The notes beneath the pieces were generated by a model. The model was given only the letters and a program-made list of their open reading frames with translations. It was not told where the DNA came from and did not search any database. A program made the translations under genes and the position numbers. From NCBI RefSeq assembly GCF_020085105.1, contig NC_058046.1, forward strand, positions 23,773,675-23,837,674: 64,000 bases of DNA, in the 5' to 3' direction. Below, piece by piece: positions 17,101-36,900 of this stretch. Each line of letters opens with the position of its first letter. Position 1 is the first letter of the stretch. This DNA comes from Siniperca chuatsi. Its lineage: Eukaryota > Chordata > Actinopteri > Centrarchiformes > Sinipercidae.

Positions 17101-18504
17101 AAAACATCCAATTCACTGTGAACACTGCCTGCTGTAATTATTTCTCCTGTTCACACTGGCCATTAAGAGATCTCGCCGTGATGCACTTTCAATGTAAATG
17201 ATGGGGGACAAAATCTACAGTCCTCATTTTATGCAAGAATGTATTCAAAAGTTTATGTGAGGCTTCAGCAGCATTAGACAAATCAAGTGGATATCTTCAA
17301 AAGTTACAGTCTTTTTAGTATGAAATTCCCTCTTTTTGTTACAATATTTAGACCGCAGCTCAACAAGGAAACACTGAGCAGGGAAACACAAAGAGTGATT
17401 TTTATACTAAAAGACTAGACTCAGACTCAGACTAAATAAATAAAGTTCTGTCTTAGCTTGTTGTAGTGGGGCTCAATGGGGAATCAGCCAGGCTGTTAGT
17501 TAATTTTCTGTCAATAAACTATAATAAATCATCTGACAGTGTTTCAACCAAATTTGTTATTTTCCCTAATGGTTTAAATTTATTTAAATCAAAATTATAT
17601 TTGTTTATATGTTTTCTTTAGTCTATAATAAAAACTATGAGTTTCAGTTTAATACTTATATATGTTAGGTAACTTTATTATTGATTACTCTCTACCGTCT
17701 GGCCTCCTGTGAAGTTATCCTGACCTGAGTAAAGTCATGTTTGTCAAGTAAACAGAATAATGAGTGTCTGTGAAATGTTTTCTTGTCATTGGAAAAACCT
17801 TTCCCAGATGTACTTGAATGCAGCACAGGACTGGGAAGTGGTAATAGGAGTTTCGGGCCTATCGCGTGCCTGTGTTGACGCTACGACAGCCGTCGGCCGA
17901 TGCAGAGGTGCTCCTCCCTCCGCGTGCGTCTACAGAGGTAATGAGGTTACGTCACTATTAATAGAAGAGTTTACTGTCTCCTCATCAATGCACCATATAG
18001 ATTAGACACAGCCGTGTAGGAATTCAGTCCATGTTTCTTTATGGTGTTTAGCTGGATAGCTGCATATTTTGAAATGTCATACTGTTAGTGATGGATATGT
18101 AGTATAAGGTTACTTTTACTTTTATGTCATAGTTGTGGATGTAGTGTTAGATTTAAAGATTTATGGCCTTATGAGTCCTATAATACAAGGAACAAACACG
18201 GGGGAAGTGGCTGGCACGTATAGGCACACAAACCAAGACGAACTGACACCGAGGTAATGAAACCACACAGACTAAATACTCAGATGAGGGGAGATAACAA
18301 GACACAGGAAGTAATTAAGGCGGGGCAAACAATCAAAATTGGAGGAAAACACAGTGACAGGAAGTGAAGTTACTGACACGAGAGGAGAAATACAAAATAA
18401 AACAGGAAACATCTACAGAAAAGCATGAAACAAAGGAGAACCTGAACTAAGGAGCAGAGCAGGACATGACACAAACAGGATGATGTTTTTCTTTTTAAAT
18501 TCAC

Positions 18505-18778
18505 CCTTTACTTAAAGTAGATGTAGTAATAATATGTAAACGTATAACACTCACAGGGCCATTTTTCTGGATCTTGAGTATACTTTTATTTTTTGACTCT
18601 TTAAGCACATTTTGTTAATAATACTCATATTTTTACTTAAGTAACATTTTTTGCAGGACTTTTACTTGTAATGGAGTATTATGGCAGTGTGCTATTGCTA
18701 CTTTTAATTCAGTGAAGGATCTGAATTGTACTTAAGTACAGTGCTTGAGTAAATGTACATAGTTACTTTACACCACTG
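18505..18778 (+). mobile_element. CAGTGGTG inverted-repeat element, partial copy
   Basis: It shares family stretches: aataatatgtaaacgtataa, cactcacagggcca, ggacttttacttgtaa. It ends in ttactttacaccactg. The left part is missing. Confidence 0.8.
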
Positions 18779-18933
18779 TAGTTTGACTGGTGTAATGCTG
18801 TACAAAGGTAACAAGGGCAACCACCCCCTCATAAATTCAAATAATATGCAAATTATGTAAAAACGCTTTCCCAAATGAAATATTAGACTCAAGGGGGAAA
18901 GCTGTGAGCCACATCTGACACAGCGTCTAGATC

Positions 18934-19230
18934 AGTAGAAGTATTAAAAACCTTACTTAAGTAAAAGTATGTAAGTGTTATCAGCTAAATTTACTTAAAG
19001 TATCAAAAGCAAAAGTACTCATTGTGCAGTAAAATGGTCCCTGTCAGTGTTTTACTATTATATATGATGTTTCTGGATTAATATTGCTGGTGCATTAATA
19101 TGTATGTTGCATTTAACTGCTGTAAATATTTAAGGTTGTGCTACTTTTAACTGCTTTATATAGTGTTGGGTAGTTTAATTTACAGCAATGTACAGTACAG
19201 TAGTTGAGTAGATGTTACTCTCCACCGCTG
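18934..19230 (-). mobile_element. CAGTGGTG inverted-repeat element, partial inverted copy
   Basis: It runs in the opposite direction to the copy at 18505-18778. Its text is agtagaagtattaaaaacct, then ttacttaagtaaaagtatg, ending in gttactctccaccgctg. The two copies, 155 bases apart, could fold into a hairpin. Confidence 0.75.
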
Positions 19231-19877
19231 GTCTAGATGCACCTGATGAAGTCATTAAGTACCAGGGTGTATGATTAAAGTGGTCATTTTATCTTGAGGT
19301 GTGATGTCCACTGAACCGGTATTTATTGGTTAAAGGTGCTGGCGTGGCTCCCGATCCCAACAGACTCTCTTTATGCAAGAGAGAAGAAGGTGGAGTGAAG
19401 TTAAGGTGTGGTCCTACTCCTTCCATACTTTTGTGTTTGTGTTCAGATTGAAACTGTGATGCTCATCAAGCAAACATCAAATTATATAAGAAGCCTACCT
19501 TGCTCTTGAGTTCACTGTCACTAATAGCAGCAGAGCTTTGGTTCTTTTGTGTGAAAACTTGGATAAGTTGGGCAAAGTTTATCTTGCGATTTGCATTTGG
19601 ACAACAGAAATGAATGAGAAAGATGTGAGAAAATCCCCATGCAATTCAAGTTATTTTGCTAAAATGCTTCCTTTTATTACAAATTTCCCAGTAATGTAAC
19701 CATTGATAAATATGAAATGATAAATATGCGGGGGATAGTTTGCTGCATGACAGAAAACGTTTGGGAAACCACATTTAACGACACAAACTATTAAGGGCAG
19801 TTTTTGCCACATTCCCTCTGTGACTTTTCTATGGAAAGAAAACATACAGTGGACAAATAGATTATACAGTTCATTCT

Positions 19878-19883
19878 TTTATT
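19878..19883 (-). promoter_or_regulatory. Candidate poly(A) signal of csgalnact1
   Basis: TTTATT on the plus strand reads AATAAA on the minus strand, about 230 bases past the csgalnact1 stop codon. It is followed by T/G-rich minus-strand text. It is plausible but not unique. Confidence 0.45.
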
Positions 19884-20109
19884 GACACAAAAATATCAGT
19901 CATTATTTGTTTTTGTCAGTTTTCCCCCAGTTTATGTGTCCATATGGAGAACAATAATCATCGTAAATCACCTTTTGTTTGAAGCTGAATAATTAATGTA
20001 AGTAAACATAATTTATAATGAAAACCAAAACAAGAACACACATAACAGTGACTAATAACATCACCAAAGTCCTATTATCTCATCACCAACCCCAACTTAA
20101 TGGTCCTCG

Positions 20110-28388
<8,279 letters not shown>

Positions 28389-28710
28389 GGTGGATTGTCT
28401 TTTTAAAAAATCCTTAAACACTGAGGCTTATAAAATCATGACTGTACTTTTGTCATGTGGAGATGCACCCAAGATGAGCAGCCCATAGTTCCTTAACCAT
28501 AAATTAAAAAAATATGGCTTTTAAAGAAGACATCCTCCTGTTTTCTCATGTCATCCATATCTGTCACATCCTCAGGCAGCATCTTCACAGGGTGTCCAAA
28601 CATTCATTTCTCTTAAATATTGGACCAATGTGTTTGTGTCCCATCTAAATGCAAAGATCATCACCAGAGCGCTGAAACTCCCTACAATGACAACAATATA
28701 CATTTTAAAG

Positions 28711-29407
28711 CAGTGGTTCCCAACCTTTTAGGCCTGTGACCTCCTAATTACAGGTTATGTACACGAACGGTTAGTAGTTCAACCAACAAGGGATTTGTCT
28801 TAGATTGTTTATTTTTCAGGATTTTTTAGGGCCTAAAGAGGTCAGAGTATCCAGTATTTCACAAGGAAACAAGATTAAGAGTCTACAGCCCTGTGAGGCT
28901 CTACTTAGGCACACTTTGAGCTAAATGCAAATGTCAGCATGCTAACATGCTCACAATGACATTGCTAACATGCTGATGCTAAGCAGGTGTAATGTTTACC
29001 ATGTTCACCACCTTAGTTTACTGAGTTAGCATGCTAGCATTTGCTAATTAGCATTAATCACAAAGTATAGTTGAGGCTGATGGGAATGTCATTTATTTAT
29101 TGTCATTTATTTTTCCTAAACCAAAGTTTAAAAAATTACAATTTTGACCTGATGGTGGCGCTAGAGGAAAAGTCAGAGGATCACCAAAGTCATTATGATG
29201 TATCCTCTGGAGACCATGAATTTCTGTACAAAATTTCACGGCAATCCATCCAAAAGTTGCCACTAGCACAGCTACAAAGCAAGAATTAGAGAAAAGTCAG
29301 ATTAAATAATCGTAATTTTGTGTAAAATAATTTTTTTTATCATCAGGTGACCCCTCAGATTTATCTAGGGACCCCTTGGGTCTTGACCCTCAGGTTGGTA
29401 ACCACTG
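28711..29407. mobile_element. Composite element with CAGTGGTTCCCAACC terminal inverted repeats
   Basis: The left end cagtggttcccaacc and the right end ggttggtaaccactg are clear inverted repeats of about 15 bases, typical of non-autonomous hAT-like elements in fish. The middle part (about 28883-29285) is a different repeat whose inverse occurs at 43370-43800. This copy therefore looks like a nested pair. There is no transposase frame. Confidence 0.75.
28883..29285. repeat. 'gctaacatgct / atggtggcgctagagg' repeat, copy 1 (nested)
   Basis: It reads tcagcatgctaacatgctca, gatggtggcgctagaggaaa, gaggatcaccaaagtcatta and aaaatttcacggcaatccat. The matching inverted copy is at 43370-43800: atggattgccatgaaatttt, atcactttggtgatccc, ctagcgccaccatcaggtc. 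Confidence 0.75.
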
Positions 29408-29918
29408 TTTACCAAGGATTATTAATTAGTCAAATGTTAAATCATTTGCAGACATTTCTAATGTCGTTAATTGTGCAACCATTAAAATGCAAAAAAATAA
29501 ATAAAAGCAACAGCAAAGAGTCCAGCATCGAGTTAATAATTTTGTTAGCATTTTATCACAAGAAAGTCTCAAAGGACTTTACAGAAAGAAAGAAAAAGAG
29601 CTGTAGGAGAGACTTAGACATAAAGAAAATCTTACTGCATCTAACAAATCAAATGACAACCGGAGAAAGTGAACGAACTGACCTCAGTCAATCTTGTCTC
29701 ATGTGCCTCAATGTTTTGTGAGCAGCCTTATTTCATTACCAGTCCATGGCACACGCCCTCATCTTCTCACTGCTGTAGGACTGCTGGTCAGGTTTAGTTT
29801 GGCTGCTATAAAATGCACAGAAAGAGAAATAACTTGACCTTACTTTCACTCTTAGTGCCACGACGCTGAAGGTGGGAAGTGACAGAAACAAGCATTTCTC
29901 TGTGTCTCTCCACCCTGT

Positions 29919-29923
29919 GTGTC

Positions 29924-29971
<48 letters not shown>

Positions 29972-30068
29972 GCCATCATCAGTTTATTCACAGCACAGAT
30001 GGCTCTTTATTGCTCAGGTAGAGGCTGATCTCATGAAAGACTTGCTTATGTTTCCAGGTCCACCCAAT

Positions 30069-30108
<40 letters not shown>

Positions 30109-30160
30109 GAGTGAGAGAGTATGTGTGTGTGTGTGAAAGAGACAGAGTGTGTGTGTGTTG
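29919..30160. repeat. (GT)n microsatellites, compound
   Basis: There are two long TG runs, at about 29920-29970 and 30070-30101, and shorter GT runs mixed with gaaagagagtgagagag to about 30160. The two long runs are separated by about 100 bases of ordinary sequence. Confidence 0.95.
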
Positions 30161-31539
30161 GTGATTACAGATGCATGTGTTCATACCACGCAGAAAGCAT
30201 TTAAAGCATTCTACAATTAAACATTTCAGCCTGTTTTGGACCCTGCATGCTAATAAAATCTTGCCACAGCATCAGTAGCTTCTGAGCTTAAATATTATAG
30301 TTATGGTTGTAATCTTTCATCTCTTGTGGCTCATATATTCATCTATCTTAAAATGACTGCAAAGCTTTCATCATGCTCATGTTCATTTCATCTCGGCTGA
30401 ACACCTTACAGGCAGTAAATCACAGTGGGTCATCAGATTTATGAGCTCTCATGATGAAACTGATTGTAAAAACACTGAGATCACAGTCTAAATCAGGCAA
30501 ACATCATCCCCCAACACATACTTAACACTCTACAAAGCTGTAATTAAGGACAGACAGTTTAAAAATATTTTGACATAATCACCAATTGCTGTGAATCGCA
30601 AAGGAAAGTTACGAAGTCGATGTCCATCATCCTGAACTGCTCGACTCTTCCTCTCTCCGTCTTTCTTTTTTTCTTAAAAAAATCAAGAGTTTCTCAACAT
30701 TTCTTGCAGGCTTTTGTTTTGTAAGTCTTGCAGGAAAGCACAGAGAAGTTTACTTATCCATACAACGATTAAACAACTCTCTACCTTGTCAAAATTGAAA
30801 GCTGAAGTGCCCTTACAGGAGTAAACTGAACGTTGTCCTGCTGAGGTCTGAGTACGTCCTCTCTCCCCCATCCTCTCTCTTCTCAGTCTCCACCTTTTCC
30901 CAGCACCTCCCTCTCCTCTCCTCAGTGTTCACTTCCATACCATTTGAGATCTCACACCATCTGCCTTCATCCTGAATTCCCTTCCAGGTCCTCCGAGTTT
31001 CCTCCCTGCCCTTAAGTCTAATTAGAAGGCAACCGGAGTAAGGAATGCCCTTAAGACTTTCAATGCTCTGCCACCTGCAATCTGTTGCTGGGAAATAGCT
31101 AGGTACTGGTTGGATCCCACCAATAGGACGGGGGTCTTGCACATTTAATGAGGCAGCATACAGATGGTCCTTGTTTCATTCGGATGTCAAATCCTGAGCA
31201 CTAACTCCTCTAAATCTTGGAGTTTGATACTTTGTTTCTCCTGTTATTCACTTATGTAGAAGGAATTCAGCACCCAATATGAATTAATTATAGTGTAATA
31301 TGGTATTTAATGATTCATTGTTATTATTAATATTTTTTAATGAGTTTCTGAAATGGCTTAAATTCAATTCATATATTTTTTAAAGGAAAAGACAAAGGCA
31401 ACAGGGAAAGAGTGGAACTTGTTTTCTGTCTGCTTATTGTTACTGTATTATTAATATATTATTATTTGATTCATTATTGTATTTTTCCAGCAGAGGAATA
31501 TTGCTAAATGTAGGTCCATTGTGACTCAAGCTGAGATGG

Positions 31540-31760
31540 AGATGATTATTCAAACTTTCAATGCATCCCGTCTAGACACCTTTAAAAAGCAGCTCCAGAC
31601 CCACCTGTTGAACCTTTGTTTAGTTTTATTTATCTATTTCTCAATTTTATTTACCACTCTTATTTTATGTCTGTTTTTATGTCTTGCTTTTGTCTTTTAT
31701 TGTGAAGCAGTCTTACTGGAGTGTATTCAGTCAGCATCAAGCAAATACTTGATATAAACA
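31540..31760 (+). mobile_element. Non-LTR retrotransposon 3' remnant
   Basis: The plus-strand frame reads NASRLDTFKKQLQTHLLNLC, which is the 'F...LKTHLF' ending typical of fish LINE proteins. A T-rich 3' region follows. It is short and 5'-truncated. Confidence 0.55.
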
Positions 31761-32159
31761 CACACTGCCAGTATCAGTCCAAACTCCTTAGAAATAACTA
31801 AACATTTTTAGCACTTTCAGAACTTTTTAGCACTTCACGTTCATCCCAAATAAAAAATAAATAATTTTCTATAATCATAATCAAACATTTTCTTAATTAT
31901 CCTCAGTGGCTTAAGACAGTCAAAAATGCGGTAATATAGGGCAGCACCCCCTCAACAATCATTTTTAGATTAATCAATAATGAAGTTAGTTGCAGCCCTC
32001 TTAACAAGACAGTTAAGAAGACAAAACATTACTGCTAAAAAAAATAGTGTTCTTTGTTTTTTCCTTGTGAAATATTGGAGTTTTACCAATCCAGAACTCT
32101 TAAATCTACTCATATTAAACTATTTGAGAAAGAAACATTAGTCGTTGGTTAAATGACTT

Positions 32160-32245
32160 GTCGCGGGTCCGTAGCAGGGGTTGCGGGTAGGAATTTTTTG
32201 GCTTTAAAGGGTCACAAAACAAAAAGGTTGAGAACCAGTGACCTA
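32160..32245. repeat. End fragment of the CAGTGGTTCC-type element
   Basis: The text ttttttggctttaaagggtc, then aaaggttgagaaccagtgac, matches the right terminal region of the element at 28711-29407 and the insert at 47717. Confidence 0.5.
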
Positions 32246-32249
32246 GATA

Positions 32250-33987
32250 GAATAATGTCATACATTTTCATACATTATTTCACCTGATGATGGCGCCAGA
32301 TACATGAAGAAACAAAGAAGAAAAGCTGAGCAAAACAGACGACTGTATTTATTAAGTTATTTACATCTGTTGGATTACAAAATGTGGAATGTGGCCAGAA
32401 TCAGAGTGAACATTTCTCTTCCTCATGTGTTGAAAATGCAACAGGATAGACATTTCTTCTTCTTTTCTTGACACACAGACTCATGTGACTTCAACTGCGC
32501 CTTCTGTATCTGGACAATGTGCTTTGTGAGTTTTGTGCTCAAGTTAGGCAGTGTTTTGCTTTCTGAATCACTGTAAATCACAAAAAAAAAACACCTACGA
32601 CTGAGGAATGCTAAACAGAATCACCAGCAATAATGCCACAAAAGATACTGCGTATGAAAGTGAGATTTAGTTGCTTCCTGGAATAATTCATAGAACAACA
32701 CCGAGGGTCTGAACTGCGGCTTCCCTTATCTTCAGTTGAAGCAGCATCTCTGATACTTCATAGGCTTTTATAAAAGATTCACCACACCTGAAAACAAAGG
32801 ACCGGCTGTGCTGCATCCAAACCTTAGTCTAACATTTTAGAAGTACAAAGTGAATTCAAAGTGCAATATCTAAAAGAAATCTTCAACATATTTCAACAAA
32901 GAACCAAACTGTTAACAGCGAGAGGCAGGAGGTGTCAGTTCCTTCCATCTATATTAACACAATAAAAACATGTCTGAACAACAAAACATCCCAGTGGAAA
33001 AAACAGCTGGAGCATGGACATACATGATATCACTGTAGAGGTGGGCACCAATATGGATCAGTATCAGTTCAACCTATCAGCAAAAAATCAACTGGTTTGT
33101 GAGAAAGATGAAAACACTGATGAATCTGCTGCTTCTTCTAAGTAATATGAATAATTTAGTTCCTACTGATGCGGCATGAATCCATCATTTTTTTAACAAG
33201 TGTGACTTCAATTAATAATCTCAGGTCAAATCTTTTAAAAAAGCTTTTTATTTCCTTGAAAGCAGTTTTAATACACCCTGTCTACGTCTTCACCACAGTA
33301 TTGTATATTCTCTTCTGGCCTTTGGTTCTAGACAGCGTCAGACATTTTTTGTTAAACCCTTGTTTTTATAAACGCTAGAATTTACTGTATTGTAACTTCT
33401 GTTGACATGTTCTTGTGCTAATGCCAGGGATGTTGAGCAGAAAATATCAATTTGTCTATATGGCGTTGTCTCAAAACTTTGAAAGAATTTAACAAGAGTT
33501 TTAATAACCTCATATCAGTGACCACCACGACATACAGCACTCATACATGCTCAGAGGGGATCAGTGCCGCCTACCCGGCACGTCACCCTTCAACACTCAC
33601 TTTTCCACATCGCTGTGAAAAACACAACTGTGTCTCCTCCACTTCAGTGGTGCCATTAACCTCACTCGAGGCAACAAGAGAAGATGTGACAGAATGGGTG
33701 GAGAGGGGAATGTTGAAAGAAGAGTGGTGGAGTGATGTGTGGGTGGCTAGAGATAATCTCTCAGACACTACAAGGTGTCGTGTTGCCATCTCAGAGATGG
33801 TTGCTAGGCAACAACATCCTTCATAGTCTTTTTCTGGGTGGTAACTAGGTTACCCCAACTTACTATCATCATCTTGGTGTTTTGCTGTGTTTTAACAGCA
33901 AAACACTGTCCAACTGTTGGTCGCTAACTTATACCAGCTGGTTTGGCCGGGCACTGGCGTCCCACCCAGGCTGGCAGGGGCGAGAGG
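32250..33987 (-). other. Probable 3' UTR and downstream region of rnf122
   Basis: No exon of any gene is visible here. A minus-strand AATAAA-like signal (TTTATT in gactgtatttattaag, near 32346) would give a 3' UTR of about 1.6 kb, in keeping with the long UTRs of this family. A 124-codon plus-strand frame (33452-33826) is a low-complexity chance frame over this UTR. Confidence 0.35.
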
Positions 33988-36900
33988 TTACACTAGTTCA
34001 TCCAGAAGAGTCCCTATGCTGTGGTGCTGCTCAGGGGGGCCGGCTATGGGTTTGTTGCACATGGGGCAGACGCAGCGCACCTCCAGCCACTTTACCAGAC
34101 ACCTGTGCAGAAGAACACAGAGACATAAGAAGAGAAGCCAAACTGGGGCCCTTTTCAACAAATATCCCTGATCAAAACAAAAGCCATACTTGTGACTCAT
34201 GTACAGTGGTGGAAGAAGTATTGAGATCTTTTACTTAAGTAAAAGTAGCAATACCACACTATAAAATACTTTATTACAAGTAAAAGTATTAGCAGCAAAG
34301 TGTACTTAAAGTATCGAAAGTAAAAGCAGTAAGCAAGAATGGTTTATTAGTTAATATTATTGGACTATTATGCATAATTTTGATGTTTTAGCTGGTTGGC
34401 TTGTAGCTAATTTACTTCATACAGTATTCTGTTGAGTAGTTTAATCTATAACAATGCATTATATTTCCTAAACTGATCATATGTGTTTTATATAAAATGT
34501 TGATGTTAAAAGTAACTAGTAAAAATAAATGTAGATGAAGTGTAAAATGTTTTTCTCTGAAATGTAGTGAAGTAGGAGGACAAAGTAGCAGAAAATGGAA
34601 GTACAAGTACCTCAAAACAGTATTTGAGTACAGAACTTGAGTGAATGTACTTACATTTCACCACTGCCCTTGCATGAGCATGGACTCACGCATTCATATG
34701 AAGCTTTGGAGAAAGTTCATTAAGGAAGTTATTTTCTCTCACGTTTTTCCTTTATTCCTCTCTGAGTGAATTTCTGCTATTTCTTCCTGCTCTACTTTTC
34801 TCCAATACACCCGCTTTCCCACGCTGTCAAAGTCCCTACATTCGCAATTCGTTGTCTCCACATCAGACCAATGATTTTCTGCCCACGTTCCTCCAGTCAA
34901 TCTTTAAATATCACTGCAATTCTGTCATTATGTCTTTCAGACATACTACAACACATCCTACCACCTCCAGGATGTTCAGGGAGATTCAACTGAGAGTTTC
35001 TGGCTTTACACCACCACCACCGGTGTCCAGACTACAGGGGGACGTGTCCTATCTCCTATCTTCATATGGGCCAATGTAGCATTACCACAGTGTACATGTA
35101 CTCTGTTACAAGAAAAAGTTCTGCCGTCATGATTTTAAAAAGTACAAAAGTATTAGCATCAAAATATACTTAAAACACCAAAAGTAAAAGTAGTCATTAT
35201 GCAGAATGGCTCATTTCAGAATAATGTGTATTATATTATTGGACTATAATTATTGATGCATTATTGTGTACATTCTAATTGTACTTTAATACTGCTGGGT
35301 AGCTCGTGAATTTTTCCCTTGGGATTAATAAAGTTTTATCTTAACCTATAATAATACATCACAACTTAATTGTTGATTATATTTTGTATTATTAATATAA
35401 ATCTGCAAAGTAACTAAAGTTATCAAATAAATGTAGTGGAGTAAAAAGTAGAAGTATAAAGTAACATGAACTAGAAATACTAAAGTAAAGTACAAGTACA
35501 TTAAAATTGCACTTAAGCACAGTACTTGAGTAAATGTACTTAATTACTTTACACCACTGGAGAAGTTTAAACTTTTCTCTCTCCCTCTTCTTTTTCCCTG
35601 CTTCCAACTCAATCAGCTGACTGAGGGCCTTCATATTTTTTTATTCATCTAGTGTCTGTCAAACTTTAAAACTGTTGCTTTCTCTGCTGCTGTCAGCTGT
35701 CCTTTCGTGTCTGATCGATGCGATCCTCCTCAACCCCATTCACCTCCAGCTTCACCTCATCACAAATCCCGCTCCACATCATATCCATACAGATCTTCAG
35801 CTATTGTTCTTGACTCCTTCAACACCACCACCAGTGTCTGGACTCCATCGGGGGGCTATTACTGCACGGGTTATGGCTTGACAACCCTCGTTAAATGATG
35901 GTGGATCACGGTGGGGTCTAATCGCCAAAGACTCCTCACATATCTCTTTAACTTAATTATTCTTTATGCCTCTCTTTTGATTAGTCTCTTCTGACTGATA
36001 TGTCCAGGTGGACAAAGATGCTCCTCATGTTCAACACCACAATTTTAGACACCTAATAAACATCAGGATGCGAACATGCTTCCCCTACAAGATCTTAGTT
36101 CTACCTGCCATCTACCCAGTGCATGCTGGTATATGCTACGCTGACCTCTCCTCCCTTATCCTGAATAGAAAGCGAATGTATGAATGAACGTCAGCGCTGT
36201 AGTGCCACGCTGCAGTCGGGAACACTCAACCAAAACTTCTGTGTAATTCCTGACCGCTGAACCTTTTTAACAAGCCCAAGCGGTAGCAAAGCAGTAACAA
36301 GAGCAAAGAAAGGCTCCACTGTGCTCTCCTGTACTCACTTCCTGTGGAAAGCATGTTGGCATGGCAACACTCCCAGCTCGTCTTTCACTTTGAAGTCCTC
36401 GAGACACACGGCGCACGTCTGCTGTTTGAGTGACAGACAGGATAGAGTGAGACAGAGTGTCATCTGATGATATTATCATGCATCGTTTTTGTGTATTTGT
36501 TTCACATTGTGTGTTTGATGACTGATAGTACATGTAAATCACATTCTTACCCCATGAAGACTCAACTTTTTTGGATCTCCTTTTAAAACCACCTGTAGGA
36601 GTAACACAAATAAAATATATTTCAGACAGGTTTTTTTGATTTAGACCTTAAATTGTGCTAAATATTAACCTCAGGTTTACCTCTCTGTATCCAAACCGCT
36701 CACTCTGGGCTTGGTGTCGTAGTTTGCTGTGGATGAATAGAGAAACACATTAATAAATAACTCCTGTACAACCTTCAATAAACCATACATTGCATGTACT
36801 TGTTTAAAGTGATGGAAGAAGTATTCAGATCCTTTAATTAAGTAAAAGTAGAAATACAACAATGTAAGAATACTCCATTAAAAGTAAAAGTCCTACATTC

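Larger units (their letters stand above)
16055..19860. other. Intergenic region between the plpp1 start and the csgalnact1 3' end
   Basis: I see no gene. The first 250 bases beyond 16054 carry the plpp1 5' UTR and presumably its promoter: a modestly GC-richer stretch at 16060-16250 with no clear TATA box. The rest is repeats (16840-17100, 18505-18778 and 18934-19230) and AT-rich sequence. About 17850-17945 is a short GC-rich patch with unclear origin. Confidence 0.55.
28389..32250. other. Intergenic region upstream of csgalnact1
   Basis: It contains the csgalnact1 promoter and possibly non-coding 5' exons, which I cannot place. The rest is the CAGTGGTTCC composite element (28711-29407), two GT arrays (29919-30160), a remnant LINE end (31540-31760) and AT-rich sequence. 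I found no other gene. Confidence 0.5.

Noticed and set aside
29919-30160. Z-DNA-forming regulatory element from the two GT runs
   Set aside because: Long GT runs are ordinary in fish genomes; nothing ties these to a promoter.
33452-33826. 124-codon plus-strand frame
   Set aside because: It overlaps the rnf122 3' UTR region antisense, shows no domain, and has threonine/serine-rich chance composition.
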